Assembly: GCF_000963865.1 (NCBI RefSeq)
Contig: NZ_CP011071.1
Span: 1,120,501 to 1,184,500, forward strand
Source: Flagellimonas lutaonensis
GTDB taxonomy: Bacteria; Bacteroidota; Bacteroidia; Flavobacteriales; Flavobacteriaceae
DNA length: 64,000 nucleotides
Reading direction: 5' to 3'
Shown here in pieces: positions 9,510-17,422 of this stretch; position 1 is the first letter of the stretch, and every line of letters begins with the position of its first letter. Both the position numbers and the translations under genes were made by a program. The notes beneath the pieces were generated by a model that was not told where the DNA came from, did not search any database, and saw only the letters and a program-made list of their open reading frames with translations.

Positions 9510-10571
9510 TTAATCAATCGCCTTTACTACCGCCTTCGGTGCTTCTTTTTTACTACCATCAAAACCAGTAACGCCACCTACCGTCGTATATTTCATCACA
9601 TATTTTTTATCGGGATGGATACGCTGATAGGCACTCTGGCACATTAACGTCGCTTCATGGAAACCGCACAAAATCAATTTCAGCTTTCCGGGATACGTAT
9701 TGACATCACCAATGGCGTAGATACCGGGAATATTGGTTTGGTAATCGAGTGAATTATCAACCTTGATGGCATTCTTCTCGATCTCAAGCCCCCAATCGGC
9801 AATCGGCCCCAATTTGGGCGATAATCCGAACAACGGAATAAAGGCATCCACTTCAATACGAAGGTCTTCACTGGCCTTTGAATTCTTTCGTACCGTAACG
9901 GCTTCCAAATATTTGTTGCCTTCAAGGCCCACAACCTCGGCGGGCGTTATGAGATTGACCTTGCCGAGATTTTTCAATTCCTGTACTTTTTCAACGGAAT
10001 CCAACGCCCCGCGAAACTCGTTTCTACGGTGCACCAATGTTACCTCACTCGCCACATCGGCCAAAAAGATGGCCCAATCCAAAGCCGAATCGCCTCCTCC
10101 GGCTATCAAGACCCTTTTGTTTCTATACATCTCCGGTTCTTTGATCATATAGGCAACACCCTTGTCTTCAAACTGTTTCAAATTTGGAATCATGGGCTTT
10201 CGGGGTTCAAAACTGCCCAATCCGCCTGCAATGGCTACCACAGGGGCTTGGTGTTCAGTGCCCTTGTTGGTCGTTACGATAAAGGTGCCATCTTCCAATT
10301 TTTCAACCGTTTCGGCCCGTTCGCCCAAGGTGAACCCTGGCTGAAACGGTTTGATCTGCTCCATCAAATTATCGACCAATTCGCCCGCCAATATCTCAGG
10401 AAAACCGGGAATATCGTAAATAGGTTTCTTCGGATAAATCTCTGCACATTGGCCCCCAGGCTGTGGCAAAGCATCGATCAAATGGCACCGCAACTGCAAC
10501 AGGCCTGCCTCAAAAACGGCAAAAAGACCCGTAGGGCCCGCTCCAATAATCAGAATATCGGTTTTTATCAT
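9510..10571 (-). CDS. Thioredoxin-reductase-like ferredoxin:NAD(P)+ reductase
   Basis: A 353-residue two-dinucleotide-fold flavoprotein: FAD motif IIGAGPTG at residues 8-15, NAD(P) motif AGGGDSALDWA near 160, and a C-terminal FAD contact (GIYAIGDVNTYPGKLKLI). It lacks the CxxC redox pair of true thioredoxin reductases, which marks the homodimeric ferredoxin-NADP+ reductase class seen in Bacillus YumC and Chlorobium. Direct coupling to a 2Fe-2S ferredoxin gene one base downstream supports that. It sits in the same direction as the nifU-like and mrp genes, though a -7-like box lies 25 nt before its own start. Confidence 0.9.
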   Translation of the reverse strand: MIKTDILIIGAGPTGLFAVFEAGLLQLRCHLIDALPQPGGQCAEIYPKKPIYDIPGFPEILAGELVDNLMEQIKPFQPGFTLGERAETVEKLEDGTFIVTTNKGTEHQAPVVAIAGGLGSFEPRKPMIPNLKQFEDKGVAYMIKEPEMYRNKRVLIAGGGDSALDWAIFLADVASEVTLVHRRNEFRGALDSVEKVQELKNLGKVNLITPAEVVGLEGNKYLEAVTVRKNSKASEDLRIEVDAFIPLFGLSPKLGPIADWGLEIEKNAIKVDNSLDYQTNIPGIYAIGDVNTYPGKLKLILCGFHEATLMCQSAYQRIHPDKKYVMKYTTVGGVTGFDGSKKEAPKAVVKAID

Positions 10572-10596
10572 GCAATCGTTCCGTTTAGAATTCTGG

Positions 10597-10604
10597 CAAA
10601 GCTA
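10597..10604 (-). promoter_or_regulatory. Candidate -7 box for ferredoxin reductase
   Basis: Read on the minus strand the sequence is TAGCTTTG, a perfect match to the Bacteroidota TAnnTTTG element, ending 25 nt before the reductase start codon. It lies within the 71-bp gap after the nifU-like gene, so reductase and ferredoxin may have their own promoter. Confidence 0.5.
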
Positions 10605-10642
10605 TGGTTTTGGAGAACAACGTTCTGTGACTTTTATCACCT

Positions 10643-10888
10643 TTAGCTAAGATTGATGACTTCTTGAATTTGGGGGGCATATTTCTTTATGGTCATTTCG
10701 ACCCCACTCTTCAAGGTCATTTGATTGACACTGCAACCAATACAATTTCCCTCGAGCCTTACCTTTACAGAAGTATCATTGTCTATCGATATCAAAGTGA
10801 TATCGCCCCCATCACTTTGAAGAAAGGGGCGTATTTCATCCAAGGCTTTCTCTACGTTGCTTCTTAGTTCTTCCGGTGTCATACTCAT
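10643..10888 (-). CDS. NifU C-terminal-like Fe-S scaffold
   Basis: An 81-residue protein made only of the NifU C-terminal (Nfu) domain, with the cluster-binding pair Cys49 and Cys52 in GNCIGCSVNQ. Nfu proteins carry a 4Fe-4S or 2Fe-2S cluster between assembly machinery and target enzymes, usually as a dimer bridging one cluster. Its start overlaps the stop of the Mrp gene by 4 bp, giving translational coupling with an Fe-S carrier ATPase. Its length is normal for stand-alone Nfu proteins. Confidence 0.93.
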   Translation of the reverse strand: MSMTPEELRSNVEKALDEIRPFLQSDGGDITLISIDNDTSVKVRLEGNCIGCSVNQMTLKSGVEMTIKKYAPQIQEVINLS

Positions 10889-12024
10889 TTCTTTTTTACC
10901 GCATCACAACCTGCCATGGTCGTTATCTTAATGGCCTCTGTCGGCGGCAGATCTTTGTTGCGCCGTACCAACTGGCTCACCACGTTTTTGGTCAATTCTT
11001 CAAAAGCTTCCTCAACAGGGGTGGCTGTTTGCATGGCCGCTGGCCGCCCGACATCGCCCGCCTCCCGAATGCTTTGTACCAAAGGAATTTCCCCTAAAAA
11101 TGGCACATCTAGATCTTCTGCCAAATTTTTGGCACCCGCCTGACCAAAGATATAGTATTTATTGTTCGGCAACTCTGCCGGGGTGAAATAGGCCATATTT
11201 TCAACGATGCCCAAAACCGGTACGTTGATGGCCTCTTGTTGAAACATGGCAACCCCTTTTCGGGCATCGGCCAAGGCCACTTCTTGGGGGGTGCTCACCA
11301 CAACCGCCCCTGTTACGGGAAGTGCCTGCATGATGCTCAGATGGATATCTCCGGTACCCGGTGGCAAGTCGACCAGCAAAAAGTCGAGCTCGCCCCAATG
11401 GGCATCAAAAATCATTTGGTTCAAGGCCTTGGCAGCCATGGGACCACGCCAAATCACCGCTTGGTTCGGCTGGGTGAAAAACCCTATGGAAAGCATTTTG
11501 ACCCCATAATTTTCAACAGGTTTCATTTTGGCCCGGCCGTCAATGTTGACCGATAGGGGTTTTTCCATCGCCACATCAAACATAATGGGCATCGAAGGGC
11601 CATAGATGTCGGCATCCAAAAGGCCCACCTTGAAGCCCATTTTCGCCAGTGTAACGGCAAGGTTCGCCGTAATGGTAGATTTGCCTACCCCTCCTTTTCC
11701 CGAGGCCACTGCGATAATGTTTTGGATACCCGGAATGGGCTTGCCCTTGATTTCGTTCACTTTCGACTTGCCCGGCGCATCAACCCTAAGGTTTACCTTT
11801 ATTTTCGCTTTCTCATAGACCTTTTCATGAATGGTCTTCAATATCGCTACCTCGGTCTTTTTTCGTGCCTGAAGACTCGGGTTTTTGATGGTGACATCTA
11901 CCTCTACCTCATCGCCAAAAACCTGAACATTGGTCACGGCCCCACTCTCTACCATGTTCTGCCCCTCACCGGGTACTGAGATGGTCTTCAGAGCCTCTAG
12001 AATATCTTTTTTGTGCAGCTTCAT
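10885..12024 (-). CDS. Mrp/NBP35-family Fe-S carrier ATPase
   Basis: A 379-residue protein with an N-terminal MIP18-like domain (1-85) and a P-loop ATPase domain with deviant Walker A SGKGGVGKST (108-117) and LLDADIYGPSMP. Mrp/ApbC proteins load or carry 4Fe-4S clusters. The CxxC pair that bridges the cluster in ApbC (after ENM.YF) is absent: here that segment reads ENMAYFTPAELP, and the only Cys is near the C-terminus. This may be a lineage-typical variant, but it means cluster binding by the usual ligands cannot be assumed. It is the first gene of the operon with the Nfu-like protein, reductase and ferredoxin. Confidence 0.9.
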   Translation of the reverse strand: MKLHKKDILEALKTISVPGEGQNMVESGAVTNVQVFGDEVEVDVTIKNPSLQARKKTEVAILKTIHEKVYEKAKIKVNLRVDAPGKSKVNEIKGKPIPGIQNIIAVASGKGGVGKSTITANLAVTLAKMGFKVGLLDADIYGPSMPIMFDVAMEKPLSVNIDGRAKMKPVENYGVKMLSIGFFTQPNQAVIWRGPMAAKALNQMIFDAHWGELDFLLVDLPPGTGDIHLSIMQALPVTGAVVVSTPQEVALADARKGVAMFQQEAINVPVLGIVENMAYFTPAELPNNKYYIFGQAGAKNLAEDLDVPFLGEIPLVQSIREAGDVGRPAAMQTATPVEEAFEELTKNVVSQLVRRNKDLPPTEAIKITTMAGCDAVKKK

Positions 12025-12091
12025 GCTTTTAATTTCAACTAGTTTGTGCTAAGCCTATCGAAGCACAGTCGTTTAAACTGATTCTAAATTA

Positions 12092-12099
12092 CAAAGATA
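12092..12099 (-). promoter_or_regulatory. Candidate -7 box for the mrp operon
   Basis: Minus-strand TATCTTTG matches TAnnTTTG exactly and would give a leader of about 60 nt before the mrp start at 12024. The remaining part of this roughly 200-bp gap holds an 8-bp inverted repeat (12048-12055 with 12107-12114) but no gene. Confidence 0.45.
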
Positions 12100-12223
12100 C
12101 GGCTTTGGCTTAGCTAATAAAAGTAGATGGATTGAAAATGGAGATGGCGTGATAGGAAGCCTTTATTTGGTAAAATGTCTTAATTTTTGAAAGATTTACA
12201 GATGATTTCGCTCGATGCGACAT

Positions 12224-12550
12224 CTACTGCAATTCTTTGGCGGGGTCCCAAAAGTGCTTCTGAAAATCGACGATTTGGTTATCGACCACCTTGATGCCTT
12301 CGTTTTCGAGCAGTTGCTGCATTAAATTGGAGCCATCAAAATGGTGTTTGCCCGTTAATACCCCGACACGGTTTACCACCCGATGGGCAGGCACATCCTT
12401 TGCCAACGAATTGTTCATGGCCCAGCCGACCATACGGGCACTACGGGCCGCCCCCAGATACTTGGCAATCGCTCCGTAAGAAGTTACCCTGCCATACGGA
12501 ATCTGTTTGGCTACCTCGTAAACCTTATCGAAAAAGTTTCGCTCTTTCAT
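12224..12550 (-). CDS. Alkyltransferase-like (ATL) DNA repair protein
   Basis: A 108-residue protein with the fold of the O6-alkylguanine-DNA alkyltransferase C-terminal domain: YGRVTSYGAIAKYLG, the DNA-binding turn RSARMVGWAMN, and PAHRVVNRVG. The active-site Cys of PCHRV is Ala55 here, so it cannot accept an alkyl group. Such ATL proteins bind O6-alkylguanine and hand it to nucleotide excision repair. The ATG at 12550 overlaps the upstream LysE-family stop (TGATG); a GTG one codon earlier is also open. It is the last gene of the trmB-lysE-atl cluster. Confidence 0.88.
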   Translation of the reverse strand: MKERNFFDKVYEVAKQIPYGRVTSYGAIAKYLGAARSARMVGWAMNNSLAKDVPAHRVVNRVGVLTGKHHFDGSNLMQQLLENEGIKVVDNQIVDFQKHFWDPAKELQ

Positions 12551-13179
12551 CACTTGTAGAAAATCCTTATCAAGGTGATGGCCAGCAAGACCACCATCAA
12601 GGCACTCAGTATGAAGTTCGAATTTCTGGAGAAAGTACTGGTCTTGGTCTCCAATTTATTGAAATAAAACACATATAGGTACAACACTGAGAAGGTGCCA
12701 CAGGCCGCAGCAAACACAAATGTTGCAATGTCTTGGGCCTCGAACTTTATCCAGCCTGCCTCGTTCCACATGGCATTCAGGCCACTATAGTAAGGTATGG
12801 TCAATAAATTCAGCGCTGCCAGCGCAAGCCCCCTGAAAAAGCTGTTCTTTTTGCTCACATTTACTGTGGTGAAATCTTTGGCCTTGTTGCGCTTGGCCAC
12901 CACAAAAAAATACACGGCAAAAAAGGCAAAGACCACAATGGCAGCCTTAAAGAGCACATCGATTACCTGTGGGTTGTTATATAAAAATTTTGAGATGTAC
13001 ACAGCAATATAGGCCTGCGCCATGATCATGGTAGATACGCCCAAACTGAAAACGATGCCGTTCAGTTTACCTTTTTCAACACTGGCCTTGGCCGCGTTCA
13101 TATTGAGAAGGCCCGGAGGCACGGTAGCCATGAAGGCTGCCGAATAGGTGGCAAAAAAAAGTATCAACAAGTGGGTCAT
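12550..13179 (-). CDS. LysE-family exporter
   Basis: A 209-residue membrane protein with about six hydrophobic helices and the N-terminal ATVPPGLLNMNAAKASVEKG block typical of the LysE/RhtB superfamily (PGP followed by a charged residue at the end of helix 1). These proteins export amino acids or other small cations by proton exchange; the substrate here is not predictable. It starts 3 bp after the trmB stop and its own stop overlaps the ATL start, so the three genes form one transcript. Confidence 0.82.
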   Translation of the reverse strand: MTHLLILFFATYSAAFMATVPPGLLNMNAAKASVEKGKLNGIVFSLGVSTMIMAQAYIAVYISKFLYNNPQVIDVLFKAAIVVFAFFAVYFFVVAKRNKAKDFTTVNVSKKNSFFRGLALAALNLLTIPYYSGLNAMWNEAGWIKFEAQDIATFVFAAACGTFSVLYLYVFYFNKLETKTSTFSRNSNFILSALMVVLLAITLIRIFYK

Positions 13180-13182
13180 TGG

Positions 13183-13851
13183 TCAGTTGATCCTAAATTG
13201 GATGTAGGTAATCGGTTTTCCTTTTTCAAGATACTGATTTTCATAAAATGTCTGAATCTCCAGCACCTCTTTGGGGCTTCCCTCGTTTTTATAGACATCA
13301 TGGTTGGCATAAATAACCTCAACCCCTATGCCGTGCAAAAGGCCCAAGGTGTACCCATGCATAAACTCGCTGTCTGTTTTAAGGTGCACTAGACCACCGG
13401 GCTTTAAAATACGTTTGTATTTGTCTAGAAACTGTAGGTTGGTCATTCGGTGCTTGGTACGTTTGTACTTGATTTGCGGATCGGGAAAAGTGATCCATAT
13501 CTCCGAGACCTCTTCTTTGCCGAACAACAGGTCTATCAACTCTATTTGGCTTCGTAAAAAGGCCACATTCACAAGATTTTCTTGCAGCGCGGTTTTGGCC
13601 CCCCGCCAGAAACGGGCACCTTTGATGTCGACGCCTATATAGTTGACATTAGGGTTCATTCGTGCCAAGCCCACGGTATATTCGCCTTTTCCGCACCCCA
13701 ATTCCAGCACAATAGGCTTATCATTCTTAAAAAAGGACGCCCATTTTCCCGTATACCTGAAACCTTGTAACACCTCTTCGCGAGGGGGTTGAACAACATT
13801 GGCAAAGGTCTCGTTCTCGGCAAACCGCTTTAGCTTGTTCTTGCTTCCCAA
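13183..13851 (-). CDS. trmB: tRNA (guanine-N7)-methyltransferase
   Basis: A 222-residue SAM-dependent enzyme that methylates G46 in the tRNA variable loop. The SAM loop is VLELGCGKGEY, the family motif is WITFPDPQIKYKRTKHR, and the C-terminal TFYENQYLEKGKPITY is typical of TrmB. The start codon is TTG at 13851: the protein begins GSKNKLKRF as in relatives and no ATG lies upstream in frame before the promoter box. A perfect -7 element at 13874-13881 gives a leader of about 16 nt, supporting this start. First gene of a cluster with a LysE exporter and ATL. Confidence 0.95.
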   Translation of the reverse strand: MGSKNKLKRFAENETFANVVQPPREEVLQGFRYTGKWASFFKNDKPIVLELGCGKGEYTVGLARMNPNVNYIGVDIKGARFWRGAKTALQENLVNVAFLRSQIELIDLLFGKEEVSEIWITFPDPQIKYKRTKHRMTNLQFLDKYKRILKPGGLVHLKTDSEFMHGYTLGLLHGIGVEVIYANHDVYKNEGSPKEVLEIQTFYENQYLEKGKPITYIQFRIN

Positions 13852-13873
13852 ACCAAAAAGATTAAAGTTTTGG

Positions 13874-13881
13874 CAAAACTA
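13874..13881 (-). promoter_or_regulatory. Candidate -7 box for trmB
   Basis: Minus-strand TAGTTTTG, exact match to TAnnTTTG, ending 22 nt before the TTG start of trmB. Confidence 0.5.
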
Positions 13882-13941
13882 AGGAAAACCGTTCACCAAT
13901 TACGAAAGATAGGTCCAAGCAAGAAAAGGGCACTAAAAGTA

Positions 13942-14997
13942 CTATTTACCGGATTTAGTTGCCTTTTCCAGCGTGAATGAAAATTCAGAACCCACACCCT
14001 CTTCGCTCTCAACATAAATTTTTTCGCCGTGGGCCTCAATAATATGCTTGACAATGGAAAGGCCGAGGCCCGAACCACCCTCTTTTCTGCTGCCGCTCTT
14101 ATCGACCCTATAGAATCTTTCAAAAAGTCTCGGCAAGTGCTCTTGGGCAATGCCCTCGCCGTTATCGGTAACCCTGACGATTACCTTGTTCTTTATCAAG
14201 TTCTCGACACTCACCTCGGTGGTACCGTCTATTTGGCCGTATTTTATGGAATTCATGAGTAGATTTGAAACTACCTGCTGAATCTTTTCTTTATCGCCCA
14301 TTACATATATGGGCTCGTCGTATTCCATATCAAAGGTCAGGGTTATATTTTTCTTCGAAGCCCTGATTTCAAGCAGGTCAAAAACGTTTCTAATCAACTC
14401 CACGATATCAAAGCGCTCTTTTTCAAGATGCAGGTCGCCCACCTCCAGTTTGGTGATAAGGTCAAGGTCTTTGATAATATAGATAAGGCGTTCTACCCCT
14501 TTGTTGGCCCTTTCCAGATATTTGTGCCGTACCTTTTTATCGTTTATGGCCCCATCAAGCAAGGTCAATATATAGCCCTGAACGGTAAAAAGAGGGGTTT
14601 TGAGCTCATGGCTGACATTACCGAGAAACTCTTTACGGTATTCTTCTCGAATTCGCAACGTATCGATCTCAATTTTTTTGTCCTGGGCGAATTTTTCGAT
14701 TTCTTCTGTAAGGGTCTTCATATCGGTAGTGATGGGCCGGTTCGAAAATGAAGAGGACTCGAGCAGTGACACATCATCATATATCTTTTTGACCCTCCTA
14801 TAGATAAACCTTTCTACCCGAATTTGTAAAATCAAAAAAGAAATAATAAAAACAACCGGAAAGGACAGCAATGCATCCACATAGTCGTACCGCTCAAAAA
14901 AGTAGGCGGCCAACAGCACTGCCAAGCAAAAAATCAACGAGATATAAAAAGAAGAACGCAGGGCAAACCTATATGACTTGCGTAGTTTAAGGGCCAT
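13942..14997 (-). CDS. phoR: PhoR-like sensor histidine kinase
   Basis: A 351-residue kinase with two closely spaced N-terminal membrane helices (about 14-34 and 40-58), no obvious periplasmic domain, a HisKA motif NVSHELKTPL with His130, and an ATPase domain with N box LLMNSIKYG, DNGEGI and GSGLGLSIVKHIIE. It overlaps the response regulator by one base, so the two are co-translated. The short N-terminus without a periplasmic sensor domain is as in PhoR, which senses phosphate status through the transporter. The phosphate assignment rests on this layout, the OmpR/PhoB-type partner, and Pho-box-like repeats upstream; it is an inference. Confidence 0.85.
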   Translation of the reverse strand: MALKLRKSYRFALRSSFYISLIFCLAVLLAAYFFERYDYVDALLSFPVVFIISFLILQIRVERFIYRRVKKIYDDVSLLESSSFSNRPITTDMKTLTEEIEKFAQDKKIEIDTLRIREEYRKEFLGNVSHELKTPLFTVQGYILTLLDGAINDKKVRHKYLERANKGVERLIYIIKDLDLITKLEVGDLHLEKERFDIVELIRNVFDLLEIRASKKNITLTFDMEYDEPIYVMGDKEKIQQVVSNLLMNSIKYGQIDGTTEVSVENLIKNKVIVRVTDNGEGIAQEHLPRLFERFYRVDKSGSRKEGGSGLGLSIVKHIIEAHGEKIYVESEEGVGSEFSFTLEKATKSGK

Positions 14998-15683
14998 TAT
15001 AGTACAAACTTATAGCCCACCCCTTTGACAGTCTTGAAATGATGGTCCCCGATTTTTTCGCGCAATTTTCTAATATGCACATCGATGGTTCTGCCCCCGA
15101 CCACCACTTCGTTGCCCCAGACCTTGTCTAGAATAACTTCTCTCTTAAAAACCTTGCTGGGTTTTGAGGTAAGAAGCGACAGTAGTTCAAATTCTTTTCG
15201 GGGCAAGATGATTTCCTTGCCGTTTTTGACGATTTTGTATTCTTCGCGGTTGATAACGATATCGCCCACCTTTACAATGTCTTCGGTTTCAGATTCATCA
15301 TTTTTCAATCTTCTTAGCAGCGCCTTTACCTTGCTGACCAACACCTTGGGCTTTATAGGCTTTGTGATGTAATCATCGGCACCGGCATCAAAGCCGGCCA
15401 CCTGGGAATAGTCTTCGCCCCTTGCGGTCAAAAATGTGATGACCGTATTTTCCAATCCCGGTGTCTTGCGAATGATCTCGCACGCCTCGATACCATCCAT
15501 CTCCGGCATCATCACATCGAGGATGATCAAATGGGGATGTTTCTTCTTTGCCTTGGCCACACCCTCCACTCCGTTCTTGGCGGTAAAGACCTGATAGCCC
15601 TCTGACGATAGATTGTAGCTGACAATTTCCAAAATGTCAGGTTCGTCATCTACCAAAAGTATCTTGATATCCTTTTTTTTCAT
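14997..15683 (-). CDS. phoB: PhoB-like response regulator
   Basis: A 228-residue OmpR/PhoB-class regulator. The receiver has the acidic pair D12/D13, phospho-acceptor D56 (LIILDVMMPEMDG), T87 region (FLTARGEDY) and K108 (ITKPIKP). The winged-helix domain from about 135 ends with VWGNEVVVGGRTIDVHIRKLREKIG and KTVKGVGYKF. It is the first gene of the two-component operon and reads away from the lipoprotein/TonB receptor genes, with 198 bp between start codons. A perfect -7 box sits 26 nt before the start. Confidence 0.88.
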   Translation of the reverse strand: MKKKDIKILLVDDEPDILEIVSYNLSSEGYQVFTAKNGVEGVAKAKKKHPHLIILDVMMPEMDGIEACEIIRKTPGLENTVITFLTARGEDYSQVAGFDAGADDYITKPIKPKVLVSKVKALLRRLKNDESETEDIVKVGDIVINREEYKIVKNGKEIILPRKEFELLSLLTSKPSKVFKREVILDKVWGNEVVVGGRTIDVHIRKLREKIGDHHFKTVKGVGYKFVL

Positions 15684-15709
15684 TAGATGCGGAAGTTTAG
15701 TTAACCTCT

Positions 15710-15717
15710 CAAATGTA
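15710..15717 (-). promoter_or_regulatory. Candidate -7 box for phoBR
   Basis: Minus-strand TACATTTG, exact TAnnTTTG match, ending 26 nt before the phoB start. The distal repeat pair at 15745-15761 begins about 28 bp upstream of it, a position suited to autoregulation. Confidence 0.5.
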
Positions 15718-15744
15718 AAGATAATACTAAAACCTCTCTAGCCC

Positions 15745-15761
15745 TTAACATTGATTTAATG
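15745..15761 (+). promoter_or_regulatory. Distal Pho-box-like repeat pair
   Basis: TTAACA at 15745 and TTAATG at 15756 are spaced 11 bp start to start, the same period as the proximal triple repeat. A further GTAACA at 15764 is off phase. It lies nearer the phoB promoter than the lipoprotein promoter. Site identity is inferred. Confidence 0.35.
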
Positions 15762-15796
15762 TGGTAACACTATCGTAAAGGTTTTTAAATAAACTC

Positions 15797-15824
15797 TTAA
15801 CAAAGGGCTAACACGACCTTTACA
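15797..15824 (+). promoter_or_regulatory. Proximal Pho-box-like triple direct repeat
   Basis: TTAACA (15797), CTAACA (15808) and TTTACA (15819) repeat with an exact 11-bp period, one helical turn. PhoB-family regulators bind 11-bp direct repeats of this general kind. The last repeat ends 9 bp before a -7-like TTTATTTG (15834-15841), the spacing at which a Pho box replaces the -35 region in enteric promoters. This would activate the lipoprotein/TonB receptor genes. Confidence 0.5.
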
Positions 15825-15881
15825 ACACACTTCTTTATTTGCAGAGTGTTTTGGAAAAGAAAATTGATCAACACTTTAACT

Positions 15882-17342
15882 ATGAAAACAAAAAATTTAA
15901 GCCTTATGAAAAAATTATTTTTATTTCTAATCGCTGCGGTTACGATGACATTTATCGCATGCAGTGATGATGATAACGGACCGACCCCAATCATACAAGA
16001 TGCTGATGGTGATGGTATCGAAGACAGCGTTGATAATTGCCCAAATGCTGCGAATGCCGACCAAGCGGACAACGATAATGATGGCATTGGCAACGTTTGC
16101 GATCCCACCCCGAATGGTGAAGTGGCTACGTGTAATGATGGCATAAAGAATGGAGATGAAACCGATGTTGATTTTGGGGGTTCTTGTGCAGGTCTAATCA
16201 CAGTTACAGGTGAAATTACCGAAGACACAACTTGGACCAGGGATAATATTTATTTGCTTGGCGGCAAAGTAGTTGTAGGCGTGGGCGTCACTTTGACCAT
16301 AGAACCTGGTACCATCATAAAAGGTAAATCCGGGTCGGGTTCCTTAGCTTCCGCACTTATAGTGCAAAGAGGTTCTAAAATTAATGCGGTGGGTACCGCA
16401 GAACGACCTATCATTTTCACCTCGGAGCAAGATAACATTCAAGTTGGTGAAACTGCTGGCACCAATCTTGACCAAAATGACAATGGGCTATGGGGTGGCG
16501 TTTTGGTCTTGGGAAATGCCCCGGCATCGCTTTCAGGTGACGTGACCGAAGAGCAAATTGAGGGTATTCCTGCCAGCGATACATTCGGGTTGTTTGGAGG
16601 AAATGATCCTGCAGATGACTCTGGAGACTTAGCTTATATTTCCATTCGCCATGGTGGTGCCTTGATTGGTGAGGGCAACGAAATCAATGGCCTTACTTTA
16701 GGTGGTGTCGGTTCTGGCACATCCATTTCAAACATAGAAATTGTAGGTAACGAAGATGATGGTTTGGAAATCTTTGGCGGTACAGTCGATGTAAGTAATG
16801 TGTTTGTGTGGTCGGTAGCAGATGATGGTATCGATTTAGATCAAGCTTGGTCTGGAACCTTGACCAATGGTATGGTGGTACAAGGATTGCGTTCTGACAG
16901 TGCCTTGGAGCTTGATGGTCCTGAGGGCAGCACAACGGGAGGCTTTACGTTGAACAATATTACTTTAGTGGGCAACACAGATGCTGCAGGCACGGGGTCA
17001 CGACGGATAGCGGATTACCGTGACGGTCTTGAGGCCGATATCAACAATGTTTTCGTTACCGGATTCTCTGACGTGCAATTGGTACGGCTTAACGGAGACG
17101 AATCCGCCACTACTTACAACAACGATTTGTTGAATTTCATGGCATGGGAATTTGTGTTGCCGGCAGGTGTAGCGAATGTAAATGCAATGCACACTTTGAA
17201 AGACGTGACCATCGCCACGGATTTTGTAACCGACTCTTCGACTTGGGCAAGTGCCGTTGCCGAAGGTGCTGCGACCGTTGGTGCTGACACTTCAGCTTTC
17301 GCATGGACTTATTCCAATACCAAGGCAAATCTTGGCTTCTAA
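15882..17342 (+). CDS. Lipoprotein with thrombospondin-3-like calcium repeat and beta-helix-like domain
   Basis: A 486-residue lipoprotein (lipobox IAC with Cys27; a second start at 15906 would give the same signal). The acidic tail and DADGDGIEDSVDNCP/DNDNDGIGNVCDP segments (40-75) are thrombospondin type 3 repeats, which bind calcium. From about 110 the chain is Gly/Val/Thr-rich with parallel beta-helix character (LTIEPGTIIKGKSGSG, ISNIEIVGNEDDGLEIFGG). It is probably surface-exposed. It sits between PhoB/PhoR and a TonB receptor, behind Pho-box-like repeats, so a role in capturing a phosphate source is plausible but unproven. GTG at 15846 is open but lies ahead of the signal and is not used. 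Confidence 0.75.
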   Translation: MKTKNLSLMKKLFLFLIAAVTMTFIACSDDDNGPTPIIQDADGDGIEDSVDNCPNAANADQADNDNDGIGNVCDPTPNGEVATCNDGIKNGDETDVDFGGSCAGLITVTGEITEDTTWTRDNIYLLGGKVVVGVGVTLTIEPGTIIKGKSGSGSLASALIVQRGSKINAVGTAERPIIFTSEQDNIQVGETAGTNLDQNDNGLWGGVLVLGNAPASLSGDVTEEQIEGIPASDTFGLFGGNDPADDSGDLAYISIRHGGALIGEGNEINGLTLGGVGSGTSISNIEIVGNEDDGLEIFGGTVDVSNVFVWSVADDGIDLDQAWSGTLTNGMVVQGLRSDSALELDGPEGSTTGGFTLNNITLVGNTDAAGTGSRRIADYRDGLEADINNVFVTGFSDVQLVRLNGDESATTYNNDLLNFMAWEFVLPAGVANVNAMHTLKDVTIATDFVTDSSTWASAVAEGAATVGADTSAFAWTYSNTKANLGF

Positions 17343-17373
17343 GATTGTCAGTTTTTAAATAAGTATAAATAAG

Positions 17374-17405
17374 AAACTCGCCCCGAGTAGTGGGGCGGGT
17401 TTTTT
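17374..17405 (+). terminator. Intercistronic terminator between lipoprotein and TonB receptor
   Basis: CTCGCCCC (17377-17384) pairs with GGGGCGGG (17392-17399) and is followed by six T. It lies in the 80-bp gap, 17 bp before the receptor start codon, leaving no room for a separate promoter downstream. It may act as a partial terminator that lowers receptor expression relative to the lipoprotein. Confidence 0.85.
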
Positions 17406-17422
17406 CTCTTAAAACCAAACAG

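Noticed and set aside
12048-12114. 8-bp inverted repeat GCTAAGCC / GGCTTAGC in the mrp leader
   Set aside because: Arms are 51 nt apart and the intervening sequence shows no known aptamer core; no riboswitch claimed.
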